From: Thiotrichales bacterium
GTDB taxonomy: Bacteria > Pseudomonadota > Gammaproteobacteria > Beggiatoales > Beggiatoaceae
Length of the DNA stretch: 64,000 nucleotides
Direction of reading: 5' to 3'
Assembly (NCBI GenBank): GCA_016745035.1
Contig: JADGDE010000003.1
Location: 186,001-250,000 of the forward strand
Positions 53,202 to 63,440 of this stretch are shown one piece after another. How positions within the stretch are numbered: position 1 is the stretch's first letter; every line of letters starts with the position of its first letter. The notes beneath the pieces were generated by a model. The model ran no database searches, had not been told where the DNA came from, and was given only the letters and a program-made list of their open reading frames with translations. Made by a program: the position numbers and the translations under genes.

Positions 53202-54489
53202 GCAAGGCGAATAAGAAACCAAAGGATAAGGTTTTGATGCTGTGATCGGATAAATTCAAACTGGCATCGGGGCGTTGATGTGCGGGAATATTGAGCAAAT
53301 GCTCATCTTTGACCAACCAATTCATCATATTCAGACCCAAATCTAAGTTTGCGCTGTTTTCTAAATATTGATTAGCCAGAAAATCCCCATCGGCAACGAC
53401 GATTATGCGTTGTTCGCGTGCGCCTATATCACGGCTCAAGGCATAGGCTAGGGCTAAAGGTCCTTGTTGGTCGGCTGGTGAATCAAACACCGGCGGCTGT
53501 TGATTATTGTCAGTCTCCAGCCAACTGTCAGCGATACTTTGCAATAAAGCCACGCCTTGAAACATAGTGCTCTGGTGCGCTAGCGCCATGCTTTCGGGCA
53601 ACACCGCCAACTGGTCTTGTAAACCTGCGCTGATGGGGTGATCGGCATAATCTTTCACCAAGGCGATTTTTTCCCGCGCTTGCCCAAATAAGCGCCGACT
53701 GCCGGGGTCTACCACCATCCCCAGTTGCACTTCTAGCCCTAAATAATCCGCCAGTGAACCCAGTCCCATCAGTTGATCCGGGGCAAGACTGGGGTCAAGT
53801 AACCAGAGTAAGTTGCCACCGTGTTCTAAATAATGCTGAATTTTGTCGATTTCTTCTGGGAGTAAATCAACTCGTGGGCTGGCAAGCACCAACACGCGGG
53901 TATTATCAGGGATTTCGCCAACATCGCTAAAATGTAAGTTGTGCAACAACAAACCCCGTGAGCGCAAGTGCGCACCCCAGTGGCTTAAATCAAAATTCCC
54001 TTGTCCAGTGGGATCGCGTTCGCCATGCCCTTGCAAAAACGCCAGCCAATGTTGTTTATCACGGCTAAGTTGTTGTAGCGCTTGGCTAAGACTTTGCTCG
54101 CTGAGGCTGGTGACTTTGGCTTGTTGTTGCTTATAAAACAAACGTAATTCGCCCACCTGTTGTACGTCTTGATCGCGAATCTCGCCGGGGGCTTCTTCGG
54201 GGTCAACAAACACCAGTTTCATATCGGCTTTATGGACTTGATAGCGCCCGATTAACTGGCTGATGGCTTGGCGAATATAGGGTTCATGGATACCGACATA
54301 GGCGCGAATTTCTAAAGGCGCGCTTAATTTCTCTAGTAAGGCGGTGCTGGCATCGCTGAGGCGCTGCCCTTGGGCTTGGCGTGTGTTAAAATCCAGCACC
54401 CACACTTGGCTTAGCGCCAACAAAGCGAGGATAAACACCACCATGAGGATGCCAATGATTTTATTTTGGAAACGCTTGATTGTTTTCAT
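53152..54489 (-). CDS. GldG-like ABC transporter auxiliary protein
   Basis: 445 residues with an N-terminal membrane helix (about 11-32) and a C-terminal one (about 422-441). The extracytoplasmic domain has LEIRAYVG, LKLVFVDPEEAPGE-type repeats, WLAFLQGHGERDPTG, VLVLASPRVDLLPEEIDKI and LEHGGNLLWLLDPS, typical of the GldG/ABC_transp_aux family. In gliding bacteria GldG pairs with GldA and GldF; neither an ATPase nor a permease is beside it here. Its start overlaps head to head with that of the binding-protein gene by about 35 bases. Confidence 0.85.
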   Translation of the reverse strand: MKTIKRFQNKIIGILMVVFILALLALSQVWVLDFNTRQAQGQRLSDASTALLEKLSAPLEIRAYVGIHEPYIRQAISQLIGRYQVHKADMKLVFVDPEEAPGEIRDQDVQQVGELRLFYKQQQAKVTSLSEQSLSQALQQLSRDKQHWLAFLQGHGERDPTGQGNFDLSHWGAHLRSRGLLLHNLHFSDVGEIPDNTRVLVLASPRVDLLPEEIDKIQHYLEHGGNLLWLLDPSLAPDQLMGLGSLADYLGLEVQLGMVVDPGSRRLFGQAREKIALVKDYADHPISAGLQDQLAVLPESMALAHQSTMFQGVALLQSIADSWLETDNNQQPPVFDSPADQQGPLALAYALSRDIGAREQRIIVVADGDFLANQYLENSANLDLGLNMMNWLVKDEHLLNIPAHQRPDASLNLSDHSIKTLSFGFLFALPIFFLLLGVWFWWRQR

Positions 54490-55954
54490 AGGGCTATGTG
54501 TTTATGGTTTTGCTACGCCGAGCGTAGCGCAAGTGCTTAAATTTGGTTTATCGACTGCGCCAATTAGTTTAGATCCGCGCTTTGCCACCGATGCCGAATC
54601 CAGCCGTATTAATCAGCTATTGTATCAGCGCTTGATTGATTTTGATGCCAGTTCTCAAGTCGTGCCCGATTTAGCCACTTGGGAGCAAATCAGCCCGCTG
54701 CATTATCGGTTTCAGCTCTGCGCTTGTCCAGAAAAAAGACAGTTTCACAATGGCGAGCGCCTCACCAGTGCCGATGTCCGCGCCAGTTATGCCTTTGTGC
54801 TTGATAAAGCCAACGCCTCGCCGCACCGTGGCAGCCTTGCCTTAATTGAGCGCATCGACACGCCCAATCCCGATCAAATTGATTTCCACTTGAGCAAAGC
54901 CGATTGGTTATTCCCCAGTCGCTTGATGCTCGGCATTGTGCCAAAAACCGCGATTGATAACAATCTGCCTTTACATCAGCAAGCACAGGGGAGTGGTGCG
55001 TTTAAGTTTGTCGATTGGGTCGAGGGCGGCAAACTGACCCTTGAGCGGCAGCGTGATGGTTTACGGGTCGAATTTATCAGCGTTAAAGACCCCACCGTGC
55101 GGGTGTTAAAACTCTTGCGCGGTGAATTGGATTTGATTCAAAACAATTTATCTTCGGAATTGATTAACTGGCTCAGCGAGCAGCAAGGCATTCAGCAGCA
55201 GCGCCAAAGCGGACAAAATTTCATGTATTTGGGTTTTAATCTGGCTGATGATGCCACCGGCAATCTTGCCGTGCGTCAAGCCGTTGCTCATGCGATTAAT
55301 CGCGAGGAGATTATTCGCTATGTTTTAGGCGGGGCAGCAACGCCTGCCAGTGCTTTATTAAGCCCTGCGCATTGGGCGGGCAATCCTGAGTTGGGGGCGT
55401 ATGAATTTAATCCCGACAAAGCCAAAGCCTTATTAAAAACGGCTGGCTTTAGTAAGGAAAAACCCTTACGTTTAAGCTATAAATCCTCCAATAACCCTTT
55501 GAGTTTACGCCATGCGGCGGTGATACAGCATCAATTAAAGCAAGTGGGGATTGAAGTTAAGATTCGTAGTTATGATTGGGGGACGTTTTATGCCGATATT
55601 AAGGCGGGCAAGTTCCAGCTTTTTAGTCTGTCATGGGTCGGTGTGCGTAACCCGGATATTTTCCGCTATGTGTTTCACAGCGAAGCCGTGCCGCCTAAAG
55701 GCGCAAATCGAGGGCGTTTTTTGGATAGCCAAACCGATAACTTGATTGAAGCCGCTGAGCAAGCGCCGAGCAACGCTGAGCGGGCTGGTTTATATCGAGA
55801 TTTACAAGCGCGTTTATGGCAGCAATTGCCTTATGTGCCCTTGTGGTATCCCGATAATATCCTCATCACCCGCCCTGAGATTCAAGCTTATTCGCTTTCA
55901 GCTCAGGGCGATTACACGGGATTATTGACCGTGGAAAAAACCGAATCAGACTGA
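54455..55954 (+). CDS. Peptide/solute-binding protein of ABC transporter (SBP_bac_5)
   Basis: 499 residues from ATG 54455, preceded by GAGG; this start gives a good signal peptide (MILFWKRLIVFIGLC, cleaved near SVAQV). Family motifs: LDPRFATDAESS, LPDLATWEQ-like segments, HNGERLTSADV, GSGAFKFVDWVEGG, MYLGFNLA and VRQAVAHAINREEI. It captures oligopeptides or similar solutes in the periplasm. Permease and ATPase genes are not nearby, so it is an orphan. Its 5' end overlaps the divergent GldG-like gene and its 3' end runs 9 bases into the convergent carbamoyltransferase gene. Confidence 0.9.
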   Translation: MILFWKRLIVFIGLCVYGFATPSVAQVLKFGLSTAPISLDPRFATDAESSRINQLLYQRLIDFDASSQVVPDLATWEQISPLHYRFQLCACPEKRQFHNGERLTSADVRASYAFVLDKANASPHRGSLALIERIDTPNPDQIDFHLSKADWLFPSRLMLGIVPKTAIDNNLPLHQQAQGSGAFKFVDWVEGGKLTLERQRDGLRVEFISVKDPTVRVLKLLRGELDLIQNNLSSELINWLSEQQGIQQQRQSGQNFMYLGFNLADDATGNLAVRQAVAHAINREEIIRYVLGGAATPASALLSPAHWAGNPELGAYEFNPDKAKALLKTAGFSKEKPLRLSYKSSNNPLSLRHAAVIQHQLKQVGIEVKIRSYDWGTFYADIKAGKFQLFSLSWVGVRNPDIFRYVFHSEAVPPKGANRGRFLDSQTDNLIEAAEQAPSNAERAGLYRDLQARLWQQLPYVPLWYPDNILITRPEIQAYSLSAQGDYTGLLTVEKTESD

Positions 55955-57667
55955 GCGGTTTTCTTCTTTGCTGACCAAAAAGTCACCCAAAGCCAAATAA
56001 TCAATTTCGGTCTTCATGAAGGTGTGAATCGCATCTTCAGGACTACAAACAATCGGCTCGTTATCGTTAAACGAGGTATTAAGCAGCATCGGTACGCCCG
56101 TGAGTTTATTAAACTCGCTAATCACGCGGTGATAACGTGGATTGGTATCGGTGCGCACGGTTTGAATCCGGCTAGTGCCGTCGGTATGGACAACGGCGGG
56201 GATTTTATCTTTCACGCCCTCATTGACCGAATAAATCATCAACATAAAATCGGTGGCTTCATTGTCTTTACCGATATTAAACCAAGCATGTGCCTCTTCC
56301 GCTAAAACGCTGGGGGCTAAAGGACGGAAATACTCGCGGTGTTTGACTTTACGGTTTAACACCCCTTGCATATCGGGGTCACGAGGGTCAGCGAGCAAGC
56401 TACGATTGCCCAAAGCTCGTGGGCCGACTTCCATCCGCCCTTGGAAAAAGCTAACAATATTGTCATCGGTGAGTAATTTAGCAACACGGGCTTCGATATT
56501 GTCTTCACGGCTATAGGTCAAATTTCGCGCTTTCAAGGCTTTTTCTAGCGCCGCGTCATCATAAGCCGGACCATAATAAGCATGATCCATCGGCGTACGC
56601 GCCAAATTGTCTAAGGTTTGATTCCAAATAAAATACGCCGCGCCAATTGCTGTGCCAGCATCATGTGCTGCGGGTTGTACGTATAGCTGTTTAAAATCAG
56701 ACTGCTCAAAGGCGACGCGGTTGGTGACGCAATTAAGGGTCACACCGCCTGCTAAGCACAAATTATCCATGCCGGTTTGTTCGTGGAGATGATTAACCAT
56801 GTGTAAAATGATTTCATCGGTAATCACCTGCAAAGCAGCGGCAATGTCTTCGTGTTTTTGTTCTATTTCTTCATCTGCATCGCGTTTTTTAATTTCGAAT
56901 AATTCGGCTAATTTATCAACATTAGCTGAAGGCGGATCATAGGTAATGGTACCGAACTTCAACACATCATTGTTCATAGTAAATTGCCCATTCGGGGCTT
57001 TTTTGACGATTTGGCGGAAATAATCAATATAAGGTGCAGGATCACCATAAGAGGCTAAGCCCATGACTTTGGCAGCATCATAAATACTAAAGCCAAGCAT
57101 ATGTGAGGTGACTTCCCATAAAAAACCTAAGGAGGCGGGGTATTCAACCGATTGTAAAAATTCAAGCTTATTGGCTTTGCCTTGGTAAAAAGTGGTGCTG
57201 CTGGTTTCGCCAATGCCATCAACCACCAGTACGGCTGCTTCATCAAACGGTGAGGCGTGATAAGCCGAGGCGGCATGAGAGATATGATGATCTAAAAACT
57301 TCACCTCGCCTTTGAAACCCATTTTTTTGAAATGTTCATCAACTAAATAGACTTTCTCGTTAAAGGTTTTTAAACCCTCAGCACCGCCCCATTCGTCACT
57401 AAACAAATCATGAAATGCCGCTGTTGGCATTTTTTCTGGGTTTAAGGAATAACCGATATAAGCCACATCCTCGATACCGATACCCGCCTCATCCAAACAA
57501 TATTGAATCGCATTCATAGGCAGTTCGTCGGGATTATCCTCTCTGGGCTTTTTCCCGTGCTTCATACGATTAAAACGTTCTTCCTCAACGACACTTAAGA
57601 CTTCACCGTCTTTTAAGAGACAAGCGGCGGATTCATGAAAAACAGAATTGATTCCCATTACATACAT
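55946..57667 (-). CDS. Carbamoyltransferase of the NodU/CmcH family
   Basis: 573 residues. The N-terminal kinase-like domain contains GINSVFHESAACL, EEERFNRMKHG, DHHISHAASAYHASPF and DGIGE; the C-terminal part has VGPRALGNRSLLADP and the PMLLNTSFNDNEPI end. It moves a carbamoyl group from carbamoyl phosphate, through carbamoyl-AMP, to a hydroxyl of a sugar, antibiotic or other small molecule. No biosynthetic gene cluster is near, so the substrate is unknown. GAGG lies before the start. A triple repeat array follows upstream. Confidence 0.92.
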   Translation of the reverse strand: MYVMGINSVFHESAACLLKDGEVLSVVEEERFNRMKHGKKPREDNPDELPMNAIQYCLDEAGIGIEDVAYIGYSLNPEKMPTAAFHDLFSDEWGGAEGLKTFNEKVYLVDEHFKKMGFKGEVKFLDHHISHAASAYHASPFDEAAVLVVDGIGETSSTTFYQGKANKLEFLQSVEYPASLGFLWEVTSHMLGFSIYDAAKVMGLASYGDPAPYIDYFRQIVKKAPNGQFTMNNDVLKFGTITYDPPSANVDKLAELFEIKKRDADEEIEQKHEDIAAALQVITDEIILHMVNHLHEQTGMDNLCLAGGVTLNCVTNRVAFEQSDFKQLYVQPAAHDAGTAIGAAYFIWNQTLDNLARTPMDHAYYGPAYDDAALEKALKARNLTYSREDNIEARVAKLLTDDNIVSFFQGRMEVGPRALGNRSLLADPRDPDMQGVLNRKVKHREYFRPLAPSVLAEEAHAWFNIGKDNEATDFMLMIYSVNEGVKDKIPAVVHTDGTSRIQTVRTDTNPRYHRVISEFNKLTGVPMLLNTSFNDNEPIVCSPEDAIHTFMKTEIDYLALGDFLVSKEENRSV

Positions 57668-57710
57668 ATTGTTTTCCTCTCTCCATTTTGTATGGGTTAC
57701 TTGGTTTATA

Positions 57711-58113
57711 GATGTGACGCACTAACACCGTTTTTATCACCATAGGTGGGTTTTCCACCTGCCTAGTGGTATTTAGCCGTGTAGCAATGGCGGTTTTTTG
57801 CCTTTTGGGGCAAAAAAGAAGCCTTTGCGTAACATCAATTATTTATCTGATGTGACGCATTAACACCGTTTTTGTCACCGCAGGTGGGTTTTCCACCTGC
57901 CTAGTGGTATTTAGCCGTGTAGCAATGGCGGTTTTTTTGCCTTTTGGGGCATAGAGAAGCCTTTGCGTAACATCAATTATTTATCTGATGTGACGCATTA
58001 ACACCGTTTTTGTCACCGCAGGTGGGTTTTCCACCTGCCTAGTGGTATTTAGCCGTGTAGCAATGGCGGTTTTTTTGCCTTTTGGGGCATAGAGAAGCCT
58101 TTGCGTAACATCA
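57711..58113 (+). repeat. Tandem array of three MITE-like elements, period 138 bp
   Basis: Copies at 57711-57836, 57848-57975 and 57986-58113 start TGATGTGACGCAYTAACACC (the first lacks the initial T) and end AAGCCTTTGCGTAACATCA, so their ends form an imperfect inverted repeat. Copies 2 and 3 are identical by eye; copy 1 has a few changes. Spacers are AT-rich (about ATTATTTATC). Inside is the hairpin GCAGGTGGGTTTTCCACCTGC. The array fills most of the gap between the carbamoyltransferase and tex, ending two bases from the tex stop. Confidence 0.9.
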
Positions 58114-58114
58114 A

Positions 58115-60406
58115 TTATTTATGTTTTGCACGAGCAAAAGCATCAGCCATACTACCACCTTGTGCCGGGGTTTGTTGTTGAAAATTTTGCCGACGGCTGG
58201 GTTTATCGCGCGCGGTTTTATTTGGCTGATAGTCACGGGCATCATCGCCTGATTTCATGCTTAAAGCAATACGTTTGCGAGGAATATCAATGTCCAAGAC
58301 TTTAACTTTAACAATATCCCCCGCTTTGACCACTTCGCGCGGGTCACTGACGAAGCGATCAGCGAGTGCTGAAATATGCACTAAACCATCTTGATGCACA
58401 CCAATATCGACAAACGCACCAAAATGGGTGACGTTAGTGACCACGCCCTCTAATTGCATATTTTCACGCAAATCTTGAATCGTTTCGACCCCGTCTTTAA
58501 AACTGGCGGTTTGAAACGCCGGGCGTGGATCGCGCCCGGGTTTATCTAATTCCTGCAAAATATCCTCGACTGTCGGCAAACCAAATTGTTCATCGGCATA
58601 ATCACGGGCATTAAGCGTTTTCAGTAATTTAGTATTATTCAGTAGTTGTGGTACATCTTTGCCAGTTTTGCTTACCATGCGCTTAACCACCGGATAACTT
58701 TCAGGATGCACTGCCGATTTATCCAAAGGATTATCGCCGTTCATGATGCGTAAAAAACCTGCTGCTTGCTCAAAAGACTTCGCACCCAAGCGTGGGACTT
58801 TTAATAGTTGTTTGCGGTTACTAAATGCGCCATTTTGATCTCGGTAAAAAATGATATTTTGCGCCAAACTGCGGTTAAGCCCCGAGACTTTGGTTAAAAG
58901 GGGAGCCGAGGCGGTGTTGACATCGACTCCGACCGCATTCACACAATCCTCGACCACCGCATCCAAACGTTGAGCTAAGTGCAATTGGTTAATATCATGC
59001 TGATATTGCCCCACGCCAATGGCTTTGGCTTCGATTTTTACCAGCTCTGCCAGCGGGTCTTGTAAACGCCGCGCAATCGAAACCGCGCCACGAATGGTCA
59101 CATCCAAATCAGGGAACTCTTGTGCCGCTAGCTCGGAGGCGGAATACACCGAAGCCCCTGCCTCTGAGACCACCAGTTTTTGCAAATGTAATTTCGGGAA
59201 TTGTTTTTGTAAATCCACCACTAAGCGGTCGGTTTCCCGCGAGGCCGTGCCATTACCAATACTGATGAGTTTGATATTGTGTTTTTGTGCTAGCGCTGCC
59301 ACAGTGGCGATACTTTGTGACCATTGATTTTTCGGCGCGTGCGGATAAATCACCCCATGCTCGATGACTTTACCGGTGCTATCAATCACCGCTAATTTAA
59401 CCCCCGTGCGCAATCCTGGGTCTAAGCCAATGGTGGCTTTTTCACCTGCGGGTGCGGCTAATAATAAATCTTTGAGATTATCGGCAAATACCTGAATTGC
59501 ATCGGCCTCGGCACTTTCACGCAAGCGCAATAACAAAGCCATTTCAATTTGCGAGCGCAGTTTTACCCGCCAAGTCCAGCGCACCACGCCTGTGAGCCAT
59601 GTTAGTGCCGTTGTTTGTTTGCCGATGCCAAAATGTTCGGCAATGCGGCGCTCTTCATAACTGGCGGTTTTTGTGCCCTCTAAATCATCAGGAGTTTTAA
59701 CCTGAGTTAATAACACCTGTTCGTTACGACCGCGAAACAGCGCTAAAGCCCGGTGCGAGGGGATTTTTTTCAAGGGTTCTTGATAATCAAAATAATCGCT
59801 GAATTTCGCCCCTGCGGTTTCCTTGCCTGCAACCACACTAGAGACAAAAGTCGCATTTTCCCAAACGTGTTCGCGTAATTCGCCGAGCAGGCTCGCATCT
59901 TCAGAAAAGCGCTCCATCAAAATCGCCCGCGCACCTTCAAGCGCGGCTTTGGTGTCATTAATGCCCTTATCAGCATTGATAAATTCAGCAGCAAAAGTCT
60001 CAGGGTCTTGGTCGCCTTGCTCCCACAAACCCAGTGCCAACGGCTCTAAGCCCGCTTCTTTCGCCTGCAAAGCTTTAGAGCGGCGTTTAGGCTTATAAGG
60101 CAGATATAAATCCTCTAACACAGTTTTGCTCTCAGCATCGAGAATCTGATTTTTGAGCTTATCGGTGAGTTTGCCTTGCTCGTCAATGCTTTTGACAATC
60201 GTTGCTTGCCGATCGCCGAGTTCGCGTAAATAGGTCAAACGCTGCTCTAACAGGCGCAACTGCCCATCATCCAAACCACCAGTGATTTCTTTACGATAAC
60301 GGGCAATAAACGGTACTGTCGAGCCTGCATCCAAAAGCGTCACAGTGGCTTCAATTTGCTGTTCTCTAACCGAGAGTTCGCTGGCTAAACGTTGAGATAA
60401 ATTCAT
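58115..60406 (-). CDS. tex: Tex, S1-domain transcription accessory protein
   Basis: 763 residues. The order is an N-terminal helical region, a YqgF/RNase-H-like core ([30 protein letters not shown]), helix-hairpin-helix motifs ([19 protein letters not shown]), and a C-terminal S1 domain (about 640-720, [21 protein letters not shown]) with a basic tail. Tex binds nucleic acid and supports transcription, with roles in stress and toxin expression in some pathogens. The stop codon is next to the repeat array. Confidence 0.96.
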   Translation of the reverse strand: MNLSQRLASELSVREQQIEATVTLLDAGSTVPFIARYRKEITGGLDDGQLRLLEQRLTYLRELGDRQATIVKSIDEQGKLTDKLKNQILDAESKTVLEDLYLPYKPKRRSKALQAKEAGLEPLALGLWEQGDQDPETFAAEFINADKGINDTKAALEGARAILMERFSEDASLLGELREHVWENATFVSSVVAGKETAGAKFSDYFDYQEPLKKIPSHRALALFRGRNEQVLLTQVKTPDDLEGTKTASYEERRIAEHFGIGKQTTALTWLTGVVRWTWRVKLRSQIEMALLLRLRESAEADAIQVFADNLKDLLLAAPAGEKATIGLDPGLRTGVKLAVIDSTGKVIEHGVIYPHAPKNQWSQSIATVAALAQKHNIKLISIGNGTASRETDRLVVDLQKQFPKLHLQKLVVSEAGASVYSASELAAQEFPDLDVTIRGAVSIARRLQDPLAELVKIEAKAIGVGQYQHDINQLHLAQRLDAVVEDCVNAVGVDVNTASAPLLTKVSGLNRSLAQNIIFYRDQNGAFSNRKQLLKVPRLGAKSFEQAAGFLRIMNGDNPLDKSAVHPESYPVVKRMVSKTGKDVPQLLNNTKLLKTLNARDYADEQFGLPTVEDILQELDKPGRDPRPAFQTASFKDGVETIQDLRENMQLEGVVTNVTHFGAFVDIGVHQDGLVHISALADRFVSDPREVVKAGDIVKVKVLDIDIPRKRIALSMKSGDDARDYQPNKTARDKPSRRQNFQQQTPAQGGSMADAFARAKHK

Positions 60407-60580
60407 AGGCTACATCAAGAGTTGGTTACATTTTTTGCGAGAGTATACGCTAAGTTTGAGAAAAAGAGGCAAATCATAAAAACGACAAAACTTAGCCACT
60501 TCAGGTTTTGACTCAAAATTCTGATAATGTCATCATGCCCAATTCGAGTATATGGGCAATTAAAGGCAGAGGGCAACGGC

Positions 60581-61240
60581 ATGGAAATAGATTTTTGGCA
60601 AGCGCGTTGGGAACAAAATCAAATTGGTTTTCACAATTTGGATGTGCTAGATCACTTATCACGTTTTTGGCAAAGCGTGGCGCAAGGGCAAAACGACTTA
60701 AATGTCTTAGTACCGATGTGCGGCAAAAGCTTGGATATGCTGTGGTTATCAAAACAACAATGCCATGTCACGGGCGTGGAAGTCAGTCCGATTGCAGTCA
60801 AAGATTTTTTTAATGAAAACCAACTCAATGCCGAGGTCTCAGAACTAGATCATTTTAAGCTTTGGCATCATCATCCGCTTAAATTATTGTGTGGTGACTT
60901 TTTCCAATTACAGCCTCAGCATTTGGACGGTATTGATGTGGTTTATGATAGGGCTTCTTTGATTGCCTTGCCACCCGAGATGCGTAAGGACTATGCACAG
61001 CATTTAACCCAACTTCTTCCCCGTGGTGCTCGTATTTTTTTAGTCACCTTGGATTATCCACAATTAGAAATGCAAGGCCCGCCATTTGCGGTCTCAACAA
61101 GCGAAGTCGAAGACTTATATGCAACCAATTTTAAAATTGAATGCTTAGATTCACAGGCGATCTTAGATAATGAACCGAGTTTTAAAAAGCGTGGTTTAAC
61201 ACATCTACAAGAAAGTGTGTTTTATTTGGAAAAATATTAG
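60581..61240 (+). CDS. tpm: Thiopurine S-methyltransferase
   Basis: 219 residues from ATG 60581 (MEIDFWQARWEQNQIGFH), close to the family length (218 in Pseudomonas). The SAM site VLVPMCGKSLDMLWL, the GVEVSPIAV segment, DVVYDRASLIALPPEMR and the FLVTLDYPQ end are characteristic. Bacterial members methylate selenium, tellurium or thiol compounds. An earlier start at 60527 gives an unrelated tail. A short SPFH-like gene follows at 26 bases. Confidence 0.93.
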   Translation: MEIDFWQARWEQNQIGFHNLDVLDHLSRFWQSVAQGQNDLNVLVPMCGKSLDMLWLSKQQCHVTGVEVSPIAVKDFFNENQLNAEVSELDHFKLWHHHPLKLLCGDFFQLQPQHLDGIDVVYDRASLIALPPEMRKDYAQHLTQLLPRGARIFLVTLDYPQLEMQGPPFAVSTSEVEDLYATNFKIECLDSQAILDNEPSFKKRGLTHLQESVFYLEKY

Positions 61241-61265
61241 CAACTTAGCCTATTGGGAGAATCTT

Positions 61266-61745
61266 ATGTATGAAGGTGGACGCGGCAGTGATATAGGGAC
61301 GGTGTTATCGCTTAGTGTGATTATTATCATTTTAATAATCGCGGCATTTTGGGCGTGGCCAAAATATAACGTGTATAAACTTGAACTTGACGGTATTGCA
61401 GCACTGAAAGAAGCCGAATGGAGCAAAAAAATTCTCATCGAAGAAGCTAAAGCCCAAGAGCAAGCCTCCTTGATGCGCGCTAAAACCAAAGTCACCCTTG
61501 CCGAAGCCGAAGGACAGGCGATGCTCGCGCGTGCCAAGGCTGAAGGACAAGCGGATATTGAGCGGGCAAAAGCGGCGGCCACGGCAAATAAAATTATTGG
61601 TAATTCTTTAAAAAATAATGACGAATATTTGCGCTACGTGTGGATAAAAGGTTTGCAAGATGGCAAAGGCGAGCGCATTTATATCCCCACTGAGGCAGGT
61701 TTGCCCATTTTGGAAGCAGGTAGTTTGAAACCTCTCAGCCCATAA
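61266..61745 (+). CDS. Membrane-anchored protein resembling the C-terminal half of SPFH proteins
   Basis: 159 residues from ATG 61266, preceded by GGGAGA. A glycine-rich N-terminus leads to one membrane helix (about 13-31), then an amphipathic coiled coil rich in A, E and K (AEAEGQAMLARAKAEGQADI, about 55-115) and a tail, YLRYVWIKGLQDGKGERIYIP. These tail features are typical of prohibitin/stomatin proteins, but the SPFH domain itself is missing. It may be a truncated member or an independent phage-shock-type protein. Function unknown. Confidence 0.7.
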   Translation: MYEGGRGSDIGTVLSLSVIIIILIIAAFWAWPKYNVYKLELDGIAALKEAEWSKKILIEEAKAQEQASLMRAKTKVTLAEAEGQAMLARAKAEGQADIERAKAAATANKIIGNSLKNNDEYLRYVWIKGLQDGKGERIYIPTEAGLPILEAGSLKPLSP

Positions 61746-61958
61746 CTTCAGTTAGCTTTAGCTATACCTAAACCGTTTTCTTGACGTTGTTTTAGAGAGT
61801 TGTAGCGAAAGCTTGCTCACCCCCACCACAACACATCCCATAAACCTCTGTATTTTTCCCCTCAAGCCTGAGCAACACATGATGGCTTTAACGTAGATTG
61901 AATCTCTGTGTTTTATATGGTTCCTCTCTAAGCGTATTACCCAATTAATCCTAGTCAT

Positions 61959-62011
61959 TGATATGACGCACTAAGCTAGTTTTTTCTGTAACAAGGCGCT
62001 GTGCAACATCA
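61959..62011 (+). repeat. MITE-like dispersed repeat, minimal copy
   Basis: TGATATGACGCACTAAGCTA at the left and GCTGTGCAACATCA at the right are the terminal repeats; almost all the interior is gone (53 bp). Confidence 0.6.
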
Positions 62012-62225
62012 GTTAGTGAATTAGTACATATATCTTTGTATATTTAATATGGTTACAACAGATATATTTTGTATATATATGGTAATTCAAAGTATTACAT
62101 AATATATATTATTATTATACTTTGTAATTTTATTTTTAAATTTTTTTACATTACTTATTATTTTGATTTTTAAGGATTAAAATAAATATTCAGGATTTTT
62201 TAAATAATTTTATATTAGTTGCTTA

Positions 62226-62253
62226 TTGCTTTTAATTCAAACAAAGGTAGAAT
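62226..62253 (+). promoter_or_regulatory. Sigma70-type promoter for the porin gene
   Basis: TTGCTT (62226-62231), 16-base spacer, TAGAAT (62248-62253). The hexamers are the same as in the rplU promoter at 8965-8993. It lies about 190 bases before the porin start. Confidence 0.5.
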
Positions 62254-62440
62254 CTCGCCGAAGTTGAATTCACGCTTTTATTAAAGTGTATATGCAATGT
62301 ATTTCGCTTGAATTTTATGTAAATTAATTACAGGGCTAAGTGCTGAAAATACGGTACAAGCCTGATGTATTGGTTTTGAGATTAGCTCAAATAAAACTCA
62401 GCGTATCGAGACAAAATCATAATCAATTTTGGAGATAATG

Positions 62441-63433
62441 ATGCAAAAATTAACCGCTGCAATCGGTTTAGCAACGATGATGGTCGCGCCTGCAACAATG
62501 GCTGAGATTTCGTTATATGGTAAGGCGCATATCGCCCTTGAATATGCTGATGTTAAAGACTCAAGCGAAAAATCCGAAGCCGATGTGGTTAGCAATGCCT
62601 CGCGTTTAGGTGTAAAAGGCGATGTCGAAATCAGCAAAGATTTATACGGGATTTTCCAATATGAATTCGGGATTGATATTGATGGCTCCAGCGGTAATAA
62701 AGCGGGTGATTTTATCTCCCAACGTAATCAATTTGTCGGCTTAAAAGGCAATTTTGGTAAAATTCTCGTCGGTCGTCACGATACCCCTTTGAAAAAATTA
62801 GAGGGTAAAATCGAAATGTTCGGGGATACTTATGCCGACTTTGGCAAAGTATTCGATTACTATGTTGATTCTCAAGAACGTGAAAACCGCTTCATCGGTT
62901 ATTACAGCCCTAAATTTTCTGGTTTACAATTCAATATTGCCACCATGCCCGGCAAAGAAGACGACGCAAGCGTTGGTGATGCGATTTCTAGCGCTATCGT
63001 TTATGGTGATAAAAAACTGAAAAAATCTGACTTTTATGCAGGTTTAGGCTATGACAGTGCGGTTGATGGCGAGGACACCAGTGTGATTCGTTTAGCGGCA
63101 AAAACCAAATTTGGTGGTTTAAGTCTCGGCACCATTTTAGAGCAAGCAGATGATGGGCAAGAAGACCAATTCCGTTATATGGTGAGCGCTGCTTACAAAA
63201 TGGGTAAATTTACCTTAAAAGCGCAATATGCGGGTGCTGAAGAAGTCGAAAATAACAAAGATGCCTCTGACCAAGTTTCTTTGGGTTTGGATTACAAATT
63301 GGGTAAAAACACCAATATGTATGTTCTCGGCTCACGTCAAGATTTAGGCGGGAAGTATAGTTCTAGCACAAATACATTTGCAGATAGCACCAAAACCAAT
63401 TTCTTTTCTGTAGGGGTTATCCATAAGTTCTAA
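62441..63433 (+). CDS. Gram-negative general porin
   Basis: 330 residues from ATG 62441 (GGAG at 62431-62434 fits it better than the ATG at 62438). The signal peptide ends near ATMAEISLYG, then a trimeric-porin pattern: SLYGKAHIALEYADV, SRLGVKGDVEISKDLYGIFQYEFGID, RNQFVGLKGNFGKILVGRHDTP, FIGYYSPKFSGLQFN and a terminal FFSVGVIHKF with the C-terminal phenylalanine needed for outer-membrane insertion. It allows passive diffusion of small solutes. Monocistronic with its own terminator. Confidence 0.94.
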   Translation: MQKLTAAIGLATMMVAPATMAEISLYGKAHIALEYADVKDSSEKSEADVVSNASRLGVKGDVEISKDLYGIFQYEFGIDIDGSSGNKAGDFISQRNQFVGLKGNFGKILVGRHDTPLKKLEGKIEMFGDTYADFGKVFDYYVDSQERENRFIGYYSPKFSGLQFNIATMPGKEDDASVGDAISSAIVYGDKKLKKSDFYAGLGYDSAVDGEDTSVIRLAAKTKFGGLSLGTILEQADDGQEDQFRYMVSAAYKMGKFTLKAQYAGAEEVENNKDASDQVSLGLDYKLGKNTNMYVLGSRQDLGGKYSSSTNTFADSTKTNFFSVGVIHKF

Positions 63434-63440
63434 TGTGCTA

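Larger units (their letters stand above)
61746..62440. other. AT-rich intergenic region before the porin gene
   Basis: No gene is evident. It contains a short MITE-like repeat (61959-62011), a very AT-rich stretch (62030-62220) and a likely porin promoter (62226-62253). The AT-rich tract may be a binding site for nucleoid proteins (inference). Confidence 0.65.

Noticed and set aside
57711..58113. Regular repeats that could be taken for a CRISPR array
   Set aside because: The repeat unit is about 128 bp with a near-constant 10-base spacer, only three units, inverted ends and no cas genes. CRISPR repeats are about 24-47 bp with unique spacers.
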